From NCBI GenBank assembly GCA_002794735.1, contig NBAZ01000007.1, positions 124,001 to 188,000 of the forward strand: a stretch of 64,000 nucleotides of DNA, read 5' to 3'. The stretch's first letter is position 1. The number at the start of each line of letters is the position of its first letter. The notes beneath the pieces are model-generated. The model had not been told where the DNA came from and made no database searches. It saw nothing but the letters and a program-made list of their open reading frames with translations. Of the stretch, positions 46,028-55,788 are shown in pieces. The stretch is from Pyrrhoderma lamaoense (Eukaryota > Basidiomycota > Agaricomycetes > Hymenochaetales > Hymenochaetaceae). The translations under genes were made by a program, and so were the position numbers.

Positions 46028-47701
46028 ATTGTTTCGTTAATATAAACATTAATGACATCGATTTGGCATATGTACTACGTATTTGTTAGGTTTATACCGT
46101 AGTAAACTCGCGCTCGTTATCAAAACCAAACTACTCCATCTCGGCGAATCAAGTCATATAAACTTACATACTGTGCCCGTTAAGCGCCTTTGCAGATATA
46201 AGACAATGAGAACCGATTTCTTCATGTATATAATAAATCCACTTCCATCTTACCTTACTTTTCTGTCGTATTTATTCAGTGCAGGCATTAATCTCAACTC
46301 TCTATCAAAGGTATCATCTGGCTTTATCCATTTTCTCTTGTAATGCCAGGTTACTCAACTTCGTCTCTGGAAACAGGAGATTCTACTACTATCATTACGT
46401 TGATTATCCAAATGTATGTTCCGGAAGGATTCTGTGATAATGCCACTCTCAAGAGACTAGCCACTGTGTTCTATGAATTCTCATAACCTACCTCACTCTT
46501 CGTAGATCAAGTTTATCTAATCATGAAAGCGATTTTATTGATTCTAGATCTACCCTCTCAAATTAAAGATACACTATATAAACTAGTCTTGAGATTTTCT
46601 CTACTAACAATGTCTGATTCGGGGAAGATCCAAGGGATCAGTTGAGGCAACAGATATTCCCACATTGAAGAATATAATCAGAAGAGTGTCTTTTCCTAAG
46701 AAGAACTTTATAGAGGAAACAGCTAGTCCCTTTGCCGCAGAACTTCCGAAGAGAAACATGGATGATAATAGGTAAAGTTGCCCTTCTCAACCTTATGTAT
46801 ATTCAGCCAGAAACTCTCAGTCCACGAGATATGTTACCTCATTGAAGCTATATTCTAATCTCATACGTAGCCTCTCTCTTTTCAAGAAAAATGCAGACAA
46901 TTTGTTTAGACAACGCAACAGGAACACATACCGGTAACGCTGCCTCGTTCAAATGTGGTTGCGACAAAGCATGGAAAAAAACAGCAAGTTCCATTATCAG
47001 TTAGGATTATATACTCATAAGCACAGATGCGGCATCTTATATAACCCAGACAAACAAAACAATCAATGTATCCCGGGATAATGCTATCAAGTCTCTTTCT
47101 CAAGAAAGCTCATCCCCTATCTCAAAATAAGAATACAAAGATGACATCACGGAAAGTATACGGACACAAAAGTATATGCTTTTGGAGCCATCCATAATCA
47201 TAAAGAACCAGTCGTCAAAATCAATCCTATCCATTGGTTGCATGTAAATAGCGGGCACGATTTAATGTTGCTTAAAGTGACTCACACCACGAAGTATCTG
47301 ACGAAGTCAAGCTTCTCATATTCCTTACACTAAAAAACTCTTCTGCAAATTAAAACGACTCGTATTAGAATCAATTTTAATACAATCTTTTGATCAATAC
47401 ACAAATCGACTAGCACCATTCTATGTGTTTGCATCGTGCGTACATAAAAAAACACATCTCTAACGAAACACGCATTCATAAATACTAAATATTAGAGCTA
47501 CGATATGACTTGGTCAGGAGAGGGTATCGGGATTTCTGTAATCCAGTTAGACTTTGTGCCACTGTGCCACAGGAGGCTGAGTGAGTTCTAGTGTTTTGAC
47601 TAGTGAGTTCATAGGGACTCACTTGATGTGAAAAGAAAGACTAAGCAAGTTACTAGACGTTTTCTGTAGTACGTGGGTAATACTTTGTGTGAAGAACCGC
47701 A
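46028..47701. other. Large convergent intergenic region with weak coding hints
   Basis: These 1.67 kb lie between the PL14 and ALG2 3' ends. Two or three short stretches look coding but form no complete model: MPGYSTSSLETGDSTTIITL from 46343 (47 codons), TDIPTLKNIIRRVSFPKKNF around 46650-46770 ending at a GT donor, and MQTICLDNATGTHTGNAASF from 46891. They could be a fast-evolving small gene. A GTGAGTTC-type short repeat occurs near 47580-47622. Confidence 0.3.
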
Positions 47702-49507
47702 TCATAACATCGCCTTGAAAAGGAAGTATGCGAGCAGAGAAATCCCGATGGCGAGTATTACATCTTTACAACATGTGAAAAACATTATCGACTCCGTTGC
47801 CTCTGCATCTGAAACTTCTATTCCAAGTTCTACTACTTCCTTTAGTGCTTCATCAAGCTGCTGTGTCATTGCTTCTAAACTGAATAATTCAATAACGCGT
47901 TTACGCGCATATTCTGCTATAGCTGCACGCTCCGATGGATCAAGGTTGACAACAGAGGTGCGCAGTAACGTTGCCCAACTTGAAGGATCTGGCTTGATAA
48001 GCCAGCCAGTCCTCTTTTGCTGTCGAAGAGATTCATCATTATTTGCTGTTTCCGTTTCCGAGTCTGGTAGAGAGGAATCGAGTTTAAGATCAGGATCAAC
48101 CACGGTCTCTAAGGGTCCACCTGAAGGGCACGCTAATACTGGAACTCCACACGCCATCGCTTCAACAGGAACGATACCAAAATGTTCGTTAGTCGGTGTG
48201 TATAACAACGCAAGCGTGTTTGAAGCGGTCAGTAGAGCGGCTCGCTGTGGAGAAGAGAATGATAGAAGAAAAATAACATCTGGTTCTGCACTATATATAC
48301 TTTTTGTGTTGTAGGAGGATAGGGTGGAAGTTATTTGCTTAGAAGGTGACACTATTCGATAAGTGAGCTTTGATTCCTGGGTGAGCGAGAGGAGCTCTTC
48401 AAGTGTCTCAATGTTGTCTCTAATACGGGGATCATACCCACCTGTTCCTTAATAAGAACTAGCCATATGTCAGTGTTTCATATACTCACCAGCGAGCACA
48501 AGCCTCGGTATAAAGGGTAGCTGATGACCGCGTAATTCAGCGAAAGCTTTTAATGCTAATGCTATGTTTTTCTTTTTCTCAAAACGATTCAAGGAAAGAA
48601 GTGTTGGTCGATCCCTGCTCTTATAAGACAACGTTAAGGGAAGCCATATGACAAAAATTAGAAGTTTAACGCACGAGATAACTTCTTGTACCTCTTGCTT
48701 TCTCATGTCAGATTCAGAGGGAGGAATATAAGCCGATACGTTGATCCCTGGATATACAACTCGGGTGATCGAGGAATCGAAAAGAAAGTTTCAAATACTA
48801 GGGATGTAAAATGAGAATTCGCAAGAAGTAAATCGGCGCAACCTGACTTGTACTTGAGTAAACATGGTTTAAATCGCAAACAAAATTTCGTTTCTCACTA
48901 GTTGTCCTTTCTTCTAGCCAGTCCATAGGTATACGGTATAGCCGTTTCAACAAGCTACCTTTTCTTTTCCTCATTGTCAGTCCTTCAAATTCTCCACCAG
49001 CAAGAAGTTTATCAGGGAAATGCACATAGAATAAGACACGTTTGCGAGCGTATGCACGGAGGAAAGGAACACATGTAGATAATTGGTCAACGAAGAAGAT
49101 ATCGTGGTTATGTGAAGTGTTTTTAAGGATATAGTTTGTCAGGTGTAGCTGACGAAGATGTGCGCATAGAATATGTAGCTTTCCTCCCACACTACGAGGA
49201 AAAGGAGACTGAATGTGATGCACACGAAGAGTACCTATGTCCATAGGTTAAACAATTTGTCTAGTTTATATAATTATATTGTTTTACCGTCGCGCGTCTC
49301 CTCAAAGCAGTGAGTGGCGTCGTGATGAGAGGTATAGATATCTACGGAGTATCCAAGTCCCTGTAAACCGAGAGCGGCGTCTACAACGAACCGTTCTGCA
49401 CCACCTTTAAGATGAAACGTGTCAGTATGTAAATTCATCCAGATATACTATAGCTTACCTATTCCTAGGTCAGGATGAATAAAGGCAACCTTGAGTTTCT
49501 CATCCAT
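47702..49507 (-). CDS. ALG2: GDP-mannose:Man1GlcNAc2-PP-dolichol mannosyltransferase
   Basis: This ER-membrane GT4 enzyme adds the second and third mannose of the lipid-linked oligosaccharide for N-glycosylation. The ATG at 49507 opens [20 protein letters not shown], the nucleotide-sugar glycine motif. Next come [71 protein letters not shown] and RLVLAG joined to GYDPRIRDN. The catalytic EX7E motif is [20 protein letters not shown], followed by [12 protein letters not shown]-terminal hydrophobic anchor ([18 protein letters not shown]) fits the family. A missing base at the A4 run 48780-48783 (plus strand) breaks the frame between ETFF and [17 protein letters not shown]. Divergent to the gene at 49856. 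Confidence 0.92.
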
Positions 49508-49855
49508 AGTTTTTTTAGCTTGTACTCTTTAGAAAGTGGTATTATAGTAGGGTATATAAGAGGGGCCTATAATGATGGTAGCAAACATGGATCCATACAT
49601 ACTCACATCCCATGCTTCTATGTTTACTTAATTAGTAAATTTAGCACTGCTAACAGTTTATCACATGCTCAAAACCATCTTAAGTCTTTTATTCCCACAT
49701 CAAGGCATTGTTTCTGATGACAGATACTTCAGTAGTCACTTTCGCTTCGGGATTCGTTTAAATTTAAGTACGTAGGCGAAGTGCCGCCCTTGAGAGCTAT
49801 TTCGTCTCAGGATCAGTGATTGATACTGCAAAGGGTAATACTCGTGGCGGATGCG
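49508..49855. promoter_or_regulatory. Divergent upstream region, ALG2 / unknown gene
   Basis: About 350 nt between divergent starts. No specific site recognised. Confidence 0.4.
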
Positions 49856-52036
49856 ATGAACTCAGTCTTTCCGTCATGCATATGTATACATTCAGCTAAC
49901 AACTCCCGCAATCAATATGGACAAAAAAAGGCGGAGGTACGTGTTAATACGGAAAAACCACTCCCCGTTCCCCGCCAAGATGAAGACTTCATGGAGGCTC
50001 CTCCAGCCTATGATGACATCGTAATTTTCGTTGAAGGCTCTTCGCATGCTACTTCAGATGTGCCGCAGGTACAAGAGAAACCTCAAATAGAAGAGCTCAC
50101 TCTCAAGAAGCCTGGAAATTCTATCGAGACATCTGCCAAAGAACCTGAGGATGATTCTGAAGACGACTCGACTGAAGAGTCCAGCTCATCTTCCAGTCAC
50201 CAGTCTTCGGAAAGTTCTGTGAACCATCAACCTCAACCTCAACATCAACCTCTTCCTCCAGAACCACTCATTCAAAAACCAGTTGAGAACTTTACATTGC
50301 CAGCTTTCCCCAAACCCGTGTTAGTGTGAAGACACAGGAAGAAGTGCTTGGTACCGTAAGAGACTTGATTCGCGATCTACTTCAGCGTGATATGAGCTTG
50401 GATGCCTGCTACGGGGTTGTTTCAAGCTGTGCCTCTGCTTGCCAGAATCACCGGCTTGATTTCTCCTGCATATTACAAGAAAGGACCATAGAAGGTCGCT
50501 CTGCAATCTTCTGGGCAATCATCACACGCTATGGTATTCTTAGAAAGCTTGCTCGAGACAGTTCTCATGATCTAATTGAACAAACTAAATGGTATCTTAC
50601 CTGGTTCATCGGACATGTGTCCGAAATGACTTCCGTTGGCAGGACAGAAGTCCGGATTGCGGCACTCGTTGTGGCTGATAACGATCTTCTGCAGAGAGTC
50701 CTTGCATTACCAGGAGCCATACAGCTATCTGGAATAGAGCGTGTCTTGCTTTCTGATTTATCGAGAGCAGCGTTGCGGAAAACCAGAAAAGATAGTGATG
50801 AACACTTGGGCGCTCTGGATGAATATCAAGCTCACGGACGAGTACATTCTTTTGGCGATGTAGCAATAGTTCAAGAAAGCCCTTTGGATGATAGCAAAGA
50901 TTTGGGTTTATTCAATGTAAATCTTGCGATTACTATGTTCCAGCGCCGCTTGCGGTTATCGAGGGAAATCTCCATTGAATTTTTTGCTCGAGGTATGTCT
51001 GTTGGATATGTCATATATGCTAATTTTTGATACTGACAGGAACTATAATTGTTGCGTTTAAGGCAGGCTTTGGATTTTAGTCTTCTTTGTTGTACCTTCA
51101 ACTGTACAAACGCCCAACGTAACGGAGTCCCCAACACCTCTATCTCCAGATGACCCGCTCAATTCTGACCTCCGTAATGTCCCTTCAGCTGCCATTGCTG
51201 CTGCACGCCATCACAATCTTGCTCCAGGTACTTGGGCTCTCTCACTCTCACTCTTCGGAGAGAGTCCTCAATGTGTAGCTGAAGCTACACTTTCCGTTCA
51301 AACACCCACCCAAGGACTTGTAGTTGATCAAATAAACAATCACAATCTTACTTCAAACTCCACCGGCAACTCTTCAACTCTGCCGTCTCGGCGGCATCAT
51401 CGAGTGAACTCCGAGTTACCCCGCACAACAAGACACTCACTAAGTGTCCCAGAACCTGTACGGCAGAGATCAAATGAGAATTTTGTCCAAAATTCTCGGG
51501 GTTCTCAGCTTCATCCAGGTCGCCCTCCGCATAGCAATGTGTCGGATTCAAATCTTCAGCGCCTTGTCAACTCTAATCATCTGAGCTCGCCGGGTACCAT
51601 GGCTTCGAGAAGATCTATGTCGTTCTTTAGTACCTCATCTAGTGGAGAGTCCTCCCCATTGTCGATATTACTTTCAGGCATAAGCTCTGACCGTCGTCCG
51701 CTTCTTACGGCACCAGCTCCTGCATTTCTTCCTCTTAAAGACCCATCTCCGATTCTCCCTCTTGACGAAAACTCTAAAAAAAAGAAAAAGGAGAAGAAAG
51801 TCAGGCCAACCAAGCAAGAGAAACGGGAACGAAAGAGGACTGCTGCTAAAGAGCGTCGTCTAGCAGATGGTAAAGAAACAAAGAAGGACAGAGAGGAGAA
51901 TGAGAAAGCTGCTAACTCGGTATTGTTCGCGACTATAAACGAGACCTTGGTCAGAAGTACGAAAAATGGGAAAAAGAAGGGTCGAAAGGAAAAGGAGACA
52001 GAGGCAAATAAGGCTAAACCTTTTGTATATGAGTAA
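49856..52036 (+). CDS. Large protein of unknown function with PPxY motif and basic coiled tail
   Basis: I start at the in-frame ATG at 49856. The ATG at 49917 (MDKK...) would fit equally if the A7 run there has lost a base. Order of segments: KPLPVPRQDEDFMEAPPAYD (PPxY motif), an acidic/Ser-rich low-complexity stretch (EPEDDSEDDSTEESSSSSSH) and a Gln/Pro-rich run. A helical domain follows (LGTVRDLIRDLLQRDMSLDA, QERTIEGRSAIFWAIITRYG) that resembles repeat-like helices, then GRLWILVFFVVP. A Ser-rich region leads to a strongly basic C-terminus (KKKKKEKKVRPTKQEKRERK) of likely coiled-coil or nuclear/RNA-binding character. I recognise no named family. The frame breaks at CCCC 50308-50311, and one more C joins the two halves. 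Confidence 0.62.
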
Positions 52037-52334
52037 GTTACATTTTCTACTTTCTCGTTAAACGACAGGATTAAGATCTTGACACAGTATCTGCTCATAT
52101 ATCGGTCCTGATGGTATATTACGCGCGGACCTTGAGGTTCGTCTATATGGATCTGAGTTATCGGAAACGAAGGGATCAGACTGTATCATCTGTTGAACGA
52201 AACACTATCTTACTAGACCTATGTCTTACTTTCTGCGTCTGTGCAGTACAGTTTTTGAGAGAAGGACATTCTGTTTACTATATACTTACAATACTAAATG
52301 GACATTAAAAAAAACTATGTTTTTATTTTAAAAT
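52037..52334. other. Convergent intergenic region
   Basis: This is AT-rich sequence between the unknown gene and PER1. No features seen. Confidence 0.45.
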
Positions 52335-53560
52335 CTACGGTAGAAGGAGAAGAAATGATTTTTCTATCCTTCGCTTCCTATTATCGAATCCCCATCCCTC
52401 GTCTAGAGCATCTTCAAGTAAGAAACTATACCACATCTCTCCTATGGGTGCAGTCACAGCATGCCATAAAGCATGGGCATCAAGTACCCTTCCAATTGGT
52501 GGGAAATCAAGTAATTCAAGTGACATCGCAGCCATCATCAGCCCTACACCGATCGCAGCTTTACTCGCACACGGAGGTCGATACTTACGAGACACCGATC
52601 CCACATCACCATCATCACCACCAGCAGCATTCGCAGAAAAGTGCGGGTTAGGTGGGAATCGTCGGAGAACGGTGAGATTAGAAGGCAGTGCGTAGAGTAA
52701 CCAAAGGAGATTATGAGAAAGCCCTAACGTAAGGTTGAACTTGATGTTGTAATCATAGTCAAAACGGGGAAGGAGGGTGAGGTAAGAGACGTGTGCTACG
52801 TAGGAGATGATACAAAGAAGTGTCCAGAGGTTGTATAGACGTCTTCTGTATGGTCTTCCGATCAAAAAGAATCGGGAAACAAGAGAGTGCAGAGCCGTGA
52901 TAAAGACGAGGGCCGCAGAGAAGTAGTCTAACTTTTCTGTTGAAGGCTTGTCTATAGAAGAAAGTAATTCAAGATTGATAAGTATTCTAACTATGGCAAG
53001 AAGAAAAAATAGTAGATATTCACGAAAATAAGATATAGGCGAAGAGTAAACTCAAATGTGAGAAGTTCAAGCAGAAGACGTACCCCTCGTATGAAATATC
53101 GCAGACCAAACCCAAGCATTCATACTCACAACACTCCAAAGTAACATATATCCCTTCATAGGATGATTATCAGGAACGCTCCTCTTAATTCTCTTATATC
53201 CTCTATAATGCACCAACAAGTTGGCAACCGAAAACAACACCGACGCAGGTTCCTGCATACCCATGAACCTCCAAAACGGCCATTTCCCATAATACTGCAA
53301 AACAGGTTCAGGTCTAGGAAGCTGCAGAGCACGGTCTGTCATTGCATGCATACACATGTACGCACAGTCGTCCGCACACGTCCATTGTGTGAGGCGAAGA
53401 ATGGAGGAAGGGCACAACCACCAGACTCAACGTGTCGTTGATTACATTGTTGAAGGCAGCGTTGAAATGGCTGGACACGGTCCCCAGCGGAAGCCAATAC
53501 TATTGATATACCATTGCAAATAATTAATAGAGCAGTGAACAGGATAGTTTGCTTGTTCAT
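52335..53560 (-). CDS. PER1: GPI-lipid remodelling protein Per1 (PGAP3)
   Basis: This is an ER membrane hydrolase of the CREST superfamily that removes the sn-2 acyl chain during GPI-anchor remodelling. The ATG at 53560 opens with a signal sequence (MNKQTILFTALLIICNGISI), then the Cys-rich luminal part DRVQPFQRCLQQCNQRHVES and LTQWTCADDCAYMCMHAM. Multiple helices follow: YGKWPFWRFMGMQEPASVLF, LLVHYRGYKRI, MLLWSVVSMNAWVWSAIFHT, with the family His in FHTRG, then LDYFSAALVFITALHSLVSR. The C-terminal motif is DAHALWHAVTAPIGEMWYSF, with its second catalytic-type His. One frame break near GGG 53410-53412, in the Cys-rich region, is repaired by a single base. Confidence 0.9.
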
Positions 53561-54081
53561 TCGAATTTCATGAGAGGAGGAAGAATATATAAAAACATGA
53601 TCACAAGACCTGTAATTCGTCAAATGTCTAAAAGAAGATATTATACTACTACATAAGTTGTACAGACGTGTACGTTATGCGACATGCGACAATAAAAGAG
53701 TCCATATTTCTCAGATGATTTTACATGTCCAGAAAGTGATAATGTTAGATTGTTAGTTGAAGTGATGGTATGAAAAGGAGAATAGAGGTATTCGATGCGA
53801 AAAAGTAGGAAAGTATCAGGCAGATTACAATTGATACGGCATGTTTCATATCAGGCATTAAGTTCGTTACTAGAAAATCGATAATTAGCTCAATGTTTTG
53901 GATATGGAGGAAGAATTCATGGCAAAAAATTCTCAGTAAAATAAGGCAATATCGGTTTGTCCGCAGTTTCTCCTAAGAGGAATCGGTACAGGTCTGATAA
54001 TGGTTCATCTTCGAAAAAAGTGCTCTAAAAAAGAAAGAAAAAACGAAAGAGTCGACTCACAAAAAGTATGAAATCAGGCCA
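53561..54081. other. Intergenic, no gene seen
   Basis: PER1 upstream region plus the 3' flank of the calcipressin gene. AT-rich with no coding-like frame. Confidence 0.45.
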
Positions 54082-54879
54082 TTAAGCAGTAGAAGACATA
54101 GGAGGTCTCTTAGTTGGAGCAGGAGCAGTACGCCTAGCATTTGAAGGTTGACTATAATACCAGCCTTCACCCTGGTCGCTATCTGATTCAGTTGCAAGCT
54201 CTTCGTCACTGCAATCTTCAACATATACACCGACTCCAGAGCCTTCTTCAGGTTTGACAAGCACAGATAAACCAGGATTAGCATCCTGTTCTTGCGATAG
54301 TTGCAACCGACGTAGGGCAATGATGAGATCTTCCGCCAGCGGTGCATCATTGGGTGGTTCTTCTCGAGCCTGTTCCCAACCTACAGGAGGAGAACCGGGT
54401 GGAGATATAAGAAAGTTCTTCTCTATAGCAGGTGGCCGAAGGTGAAATGGAGAAATTTTTTCTCCAGAACTTGCTTGTATGATCGGGGTAGGCTCAGCTC
54501 GATACACCCGAAGAATTATTTCTGGACTACAGTGGCAGAAGATTAGATAGCAGAAATAATCAAAATTACACTCTACTGACACTGTTGGCTTAGCACTAAA
54601 ACGCCATCTATCTGCTGTCCGCTTGGCACACTCAGCGTGATCTTCGTTGTGGTAAACAAACAAAACTCTCCTGACAGATGGAAGTGGTACCCAAGCATAG
54701 AGTTCACCAAATGCTTCGAAATTTGACTTCAAGGCATCAAGGACAGTCGGTAGGAAGAAAACATCCGGTAGCCCTGTGATTAACAGAGTGTTGGTGTGTA
54801 TAGTTTCTTGAACAGAATTTGAATTTAACGGTGGTGTTGGTGGGTTTGAGATATCAAGATTTGATGGTGCAGAAACCAT
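54082..54879 (-). CDS. RCN1: Calcipressin (regulator of calcineurin)
   Basis: This cytosolic modulator of the Ca2+/calmodulin phosphatase calcineurin starts at the ATG at 54879. An RRM-like N-terminal domain (NTLLITGLPDVFFLPTVLDA, LKSNFEAFGELYAWVPLPSV, RRVLFVYHNEDHAECAKRTA) precedes the signature FLISPPGSPPVGWEQAREEP, the phosphorylatable ISPPxSPP box of all calcipressins. The C-terminus is acidic. One 45-nt intron lies at 54571-54527. It has consensus ends and a length divisible by three, and contains no in-frame stop, so the unspliced mRNA would also be translatable with 15 extra residues between VSV and the PEIILRVYRAEP strand. The frame is otherwise intact. Confidence 0.9.
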   Translation of the reverse strand: MVSAPSNLDISNPPTPPLNSNSVQETIHTNTLLITGLPDVFFLPTVLDALKSNFEAFGELYAWVPLPSVRRVLFVYHNEDHAECAKRTADRWRFSAKPTVSVECNFDYFCYLIFCHCSPEIILRVYRAEPTPIIQASSGEKISPFHLRPPAIEKNFLISPPGSPPVGWEQAREEPPNDAPLAEDLIIALRRLQLSQEQDANPGLSVLVKPEEGSGVGVYVEDCSDEELATESDSDQGEGWYYSQPSNARRTAPAPTKRPPMSSTA

Positions 54880-54920
54880 CTTCTATAACTCTCCTGTGAT
54901 TAGTTACAAACTAGAACGTT

Positions 54921-54942
54921 GAGAGAGAGAGAGAGAGAGAGA
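54921..54942. repeat. (GA)11 microsatellite
   Basis: Eleven GA units lie 42 bp upstream of the RCN1 ATG. On the sense strand this is a (TC)n tract, as often seen in fungal core promoters and 5' UTRs. Confidence 0.9.
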
Positions 54943-55788
54943 AGGCGGGAGGTAAGGGTTAACGAGATGCGCGCCTTTAAAATTTTATAGACGAATTAGT
55001 GGTACAAACAAGTATAAGCACAGCTAGTCATGATTTCCTTACTAGGCACTGGTCGCAGTAACTTGGCACAACATCTAATGCGATTGTTATACACAGCCTG
55101 AGTAAGAATTAGACAAAGGCAATGCCCAAAATAATCAATATTGACTTTGCACAGGTCTTTAACAAAGTCCCGCCTTGTTATCGCTTACGTCCGATATCTA
55201 CTCGAATTACATGCTCTCGCGACCTGGCAACTGGTGTCTACATCAGATACATATATGCATACATCCGGTATTTGTATCATGTATAGTAGAGTCATATACC
55301 TATAGCAATCTTTGATCATGGCCATGACCTTTGAAACATACATTGTATTTTCTGTTCATTGATAACACAACAACGGCACTTGTTCTCCTCATCCTTACAC
55401 CTTTGTCGTTACTTCCTTTTGTTTCTAGTAGTGACCGGTATTAATAATTAATAAATTAGTATGACAAATGCGTCATCTGATTCATCTACTTTGGAGAAAA
55501 AACGAAGCGCTAGTGCCCTGCAAGTTTCCCTTTGATTCAGCATTTAAAGTCTACAATTAATCATGCATGCATCTCTCTGGCCACTGGTAAAGAAGACCTG
55601 AAACCGACGCATTGTGTGACTGACTTACTACAAATGGTAACAACAATGGGGTCGAAAGCTAAAATTACGCAACAATAATCAAATATTATATATTTATATA
55701 TTTCTTATTACATGTAAGTGGCCCCACTTCAACTTTATTATACTGTGGAGGCATCCTCCGAATAGCTTTAACCTTTCCATCTACCTCC
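54943..55788. other. Divergent intergenic region, RCN1 / steryl-glucosidase
   Basis: About 850 nt. It contains AT runs such as TATATATTTATATATTT near 55687-55704 and an ATGCATGCATGC-type palindrome at 55563-55572. No coding-like frame. It presumably holds both promoters. Confidence 0.45.

Noticed and set aside
47580..47622. Short GTGAGTTC-type repeats as a possible mobile-element end or attachment site
   Set aside because: They are only partial and not flanked by target-site duplications or a transposase-like frame.
53067..53623. Plus-strand frames opposite PER1 (for example 53163-53441)
   Set aside because: They are antisense shadows of the conserved Per1 exons.
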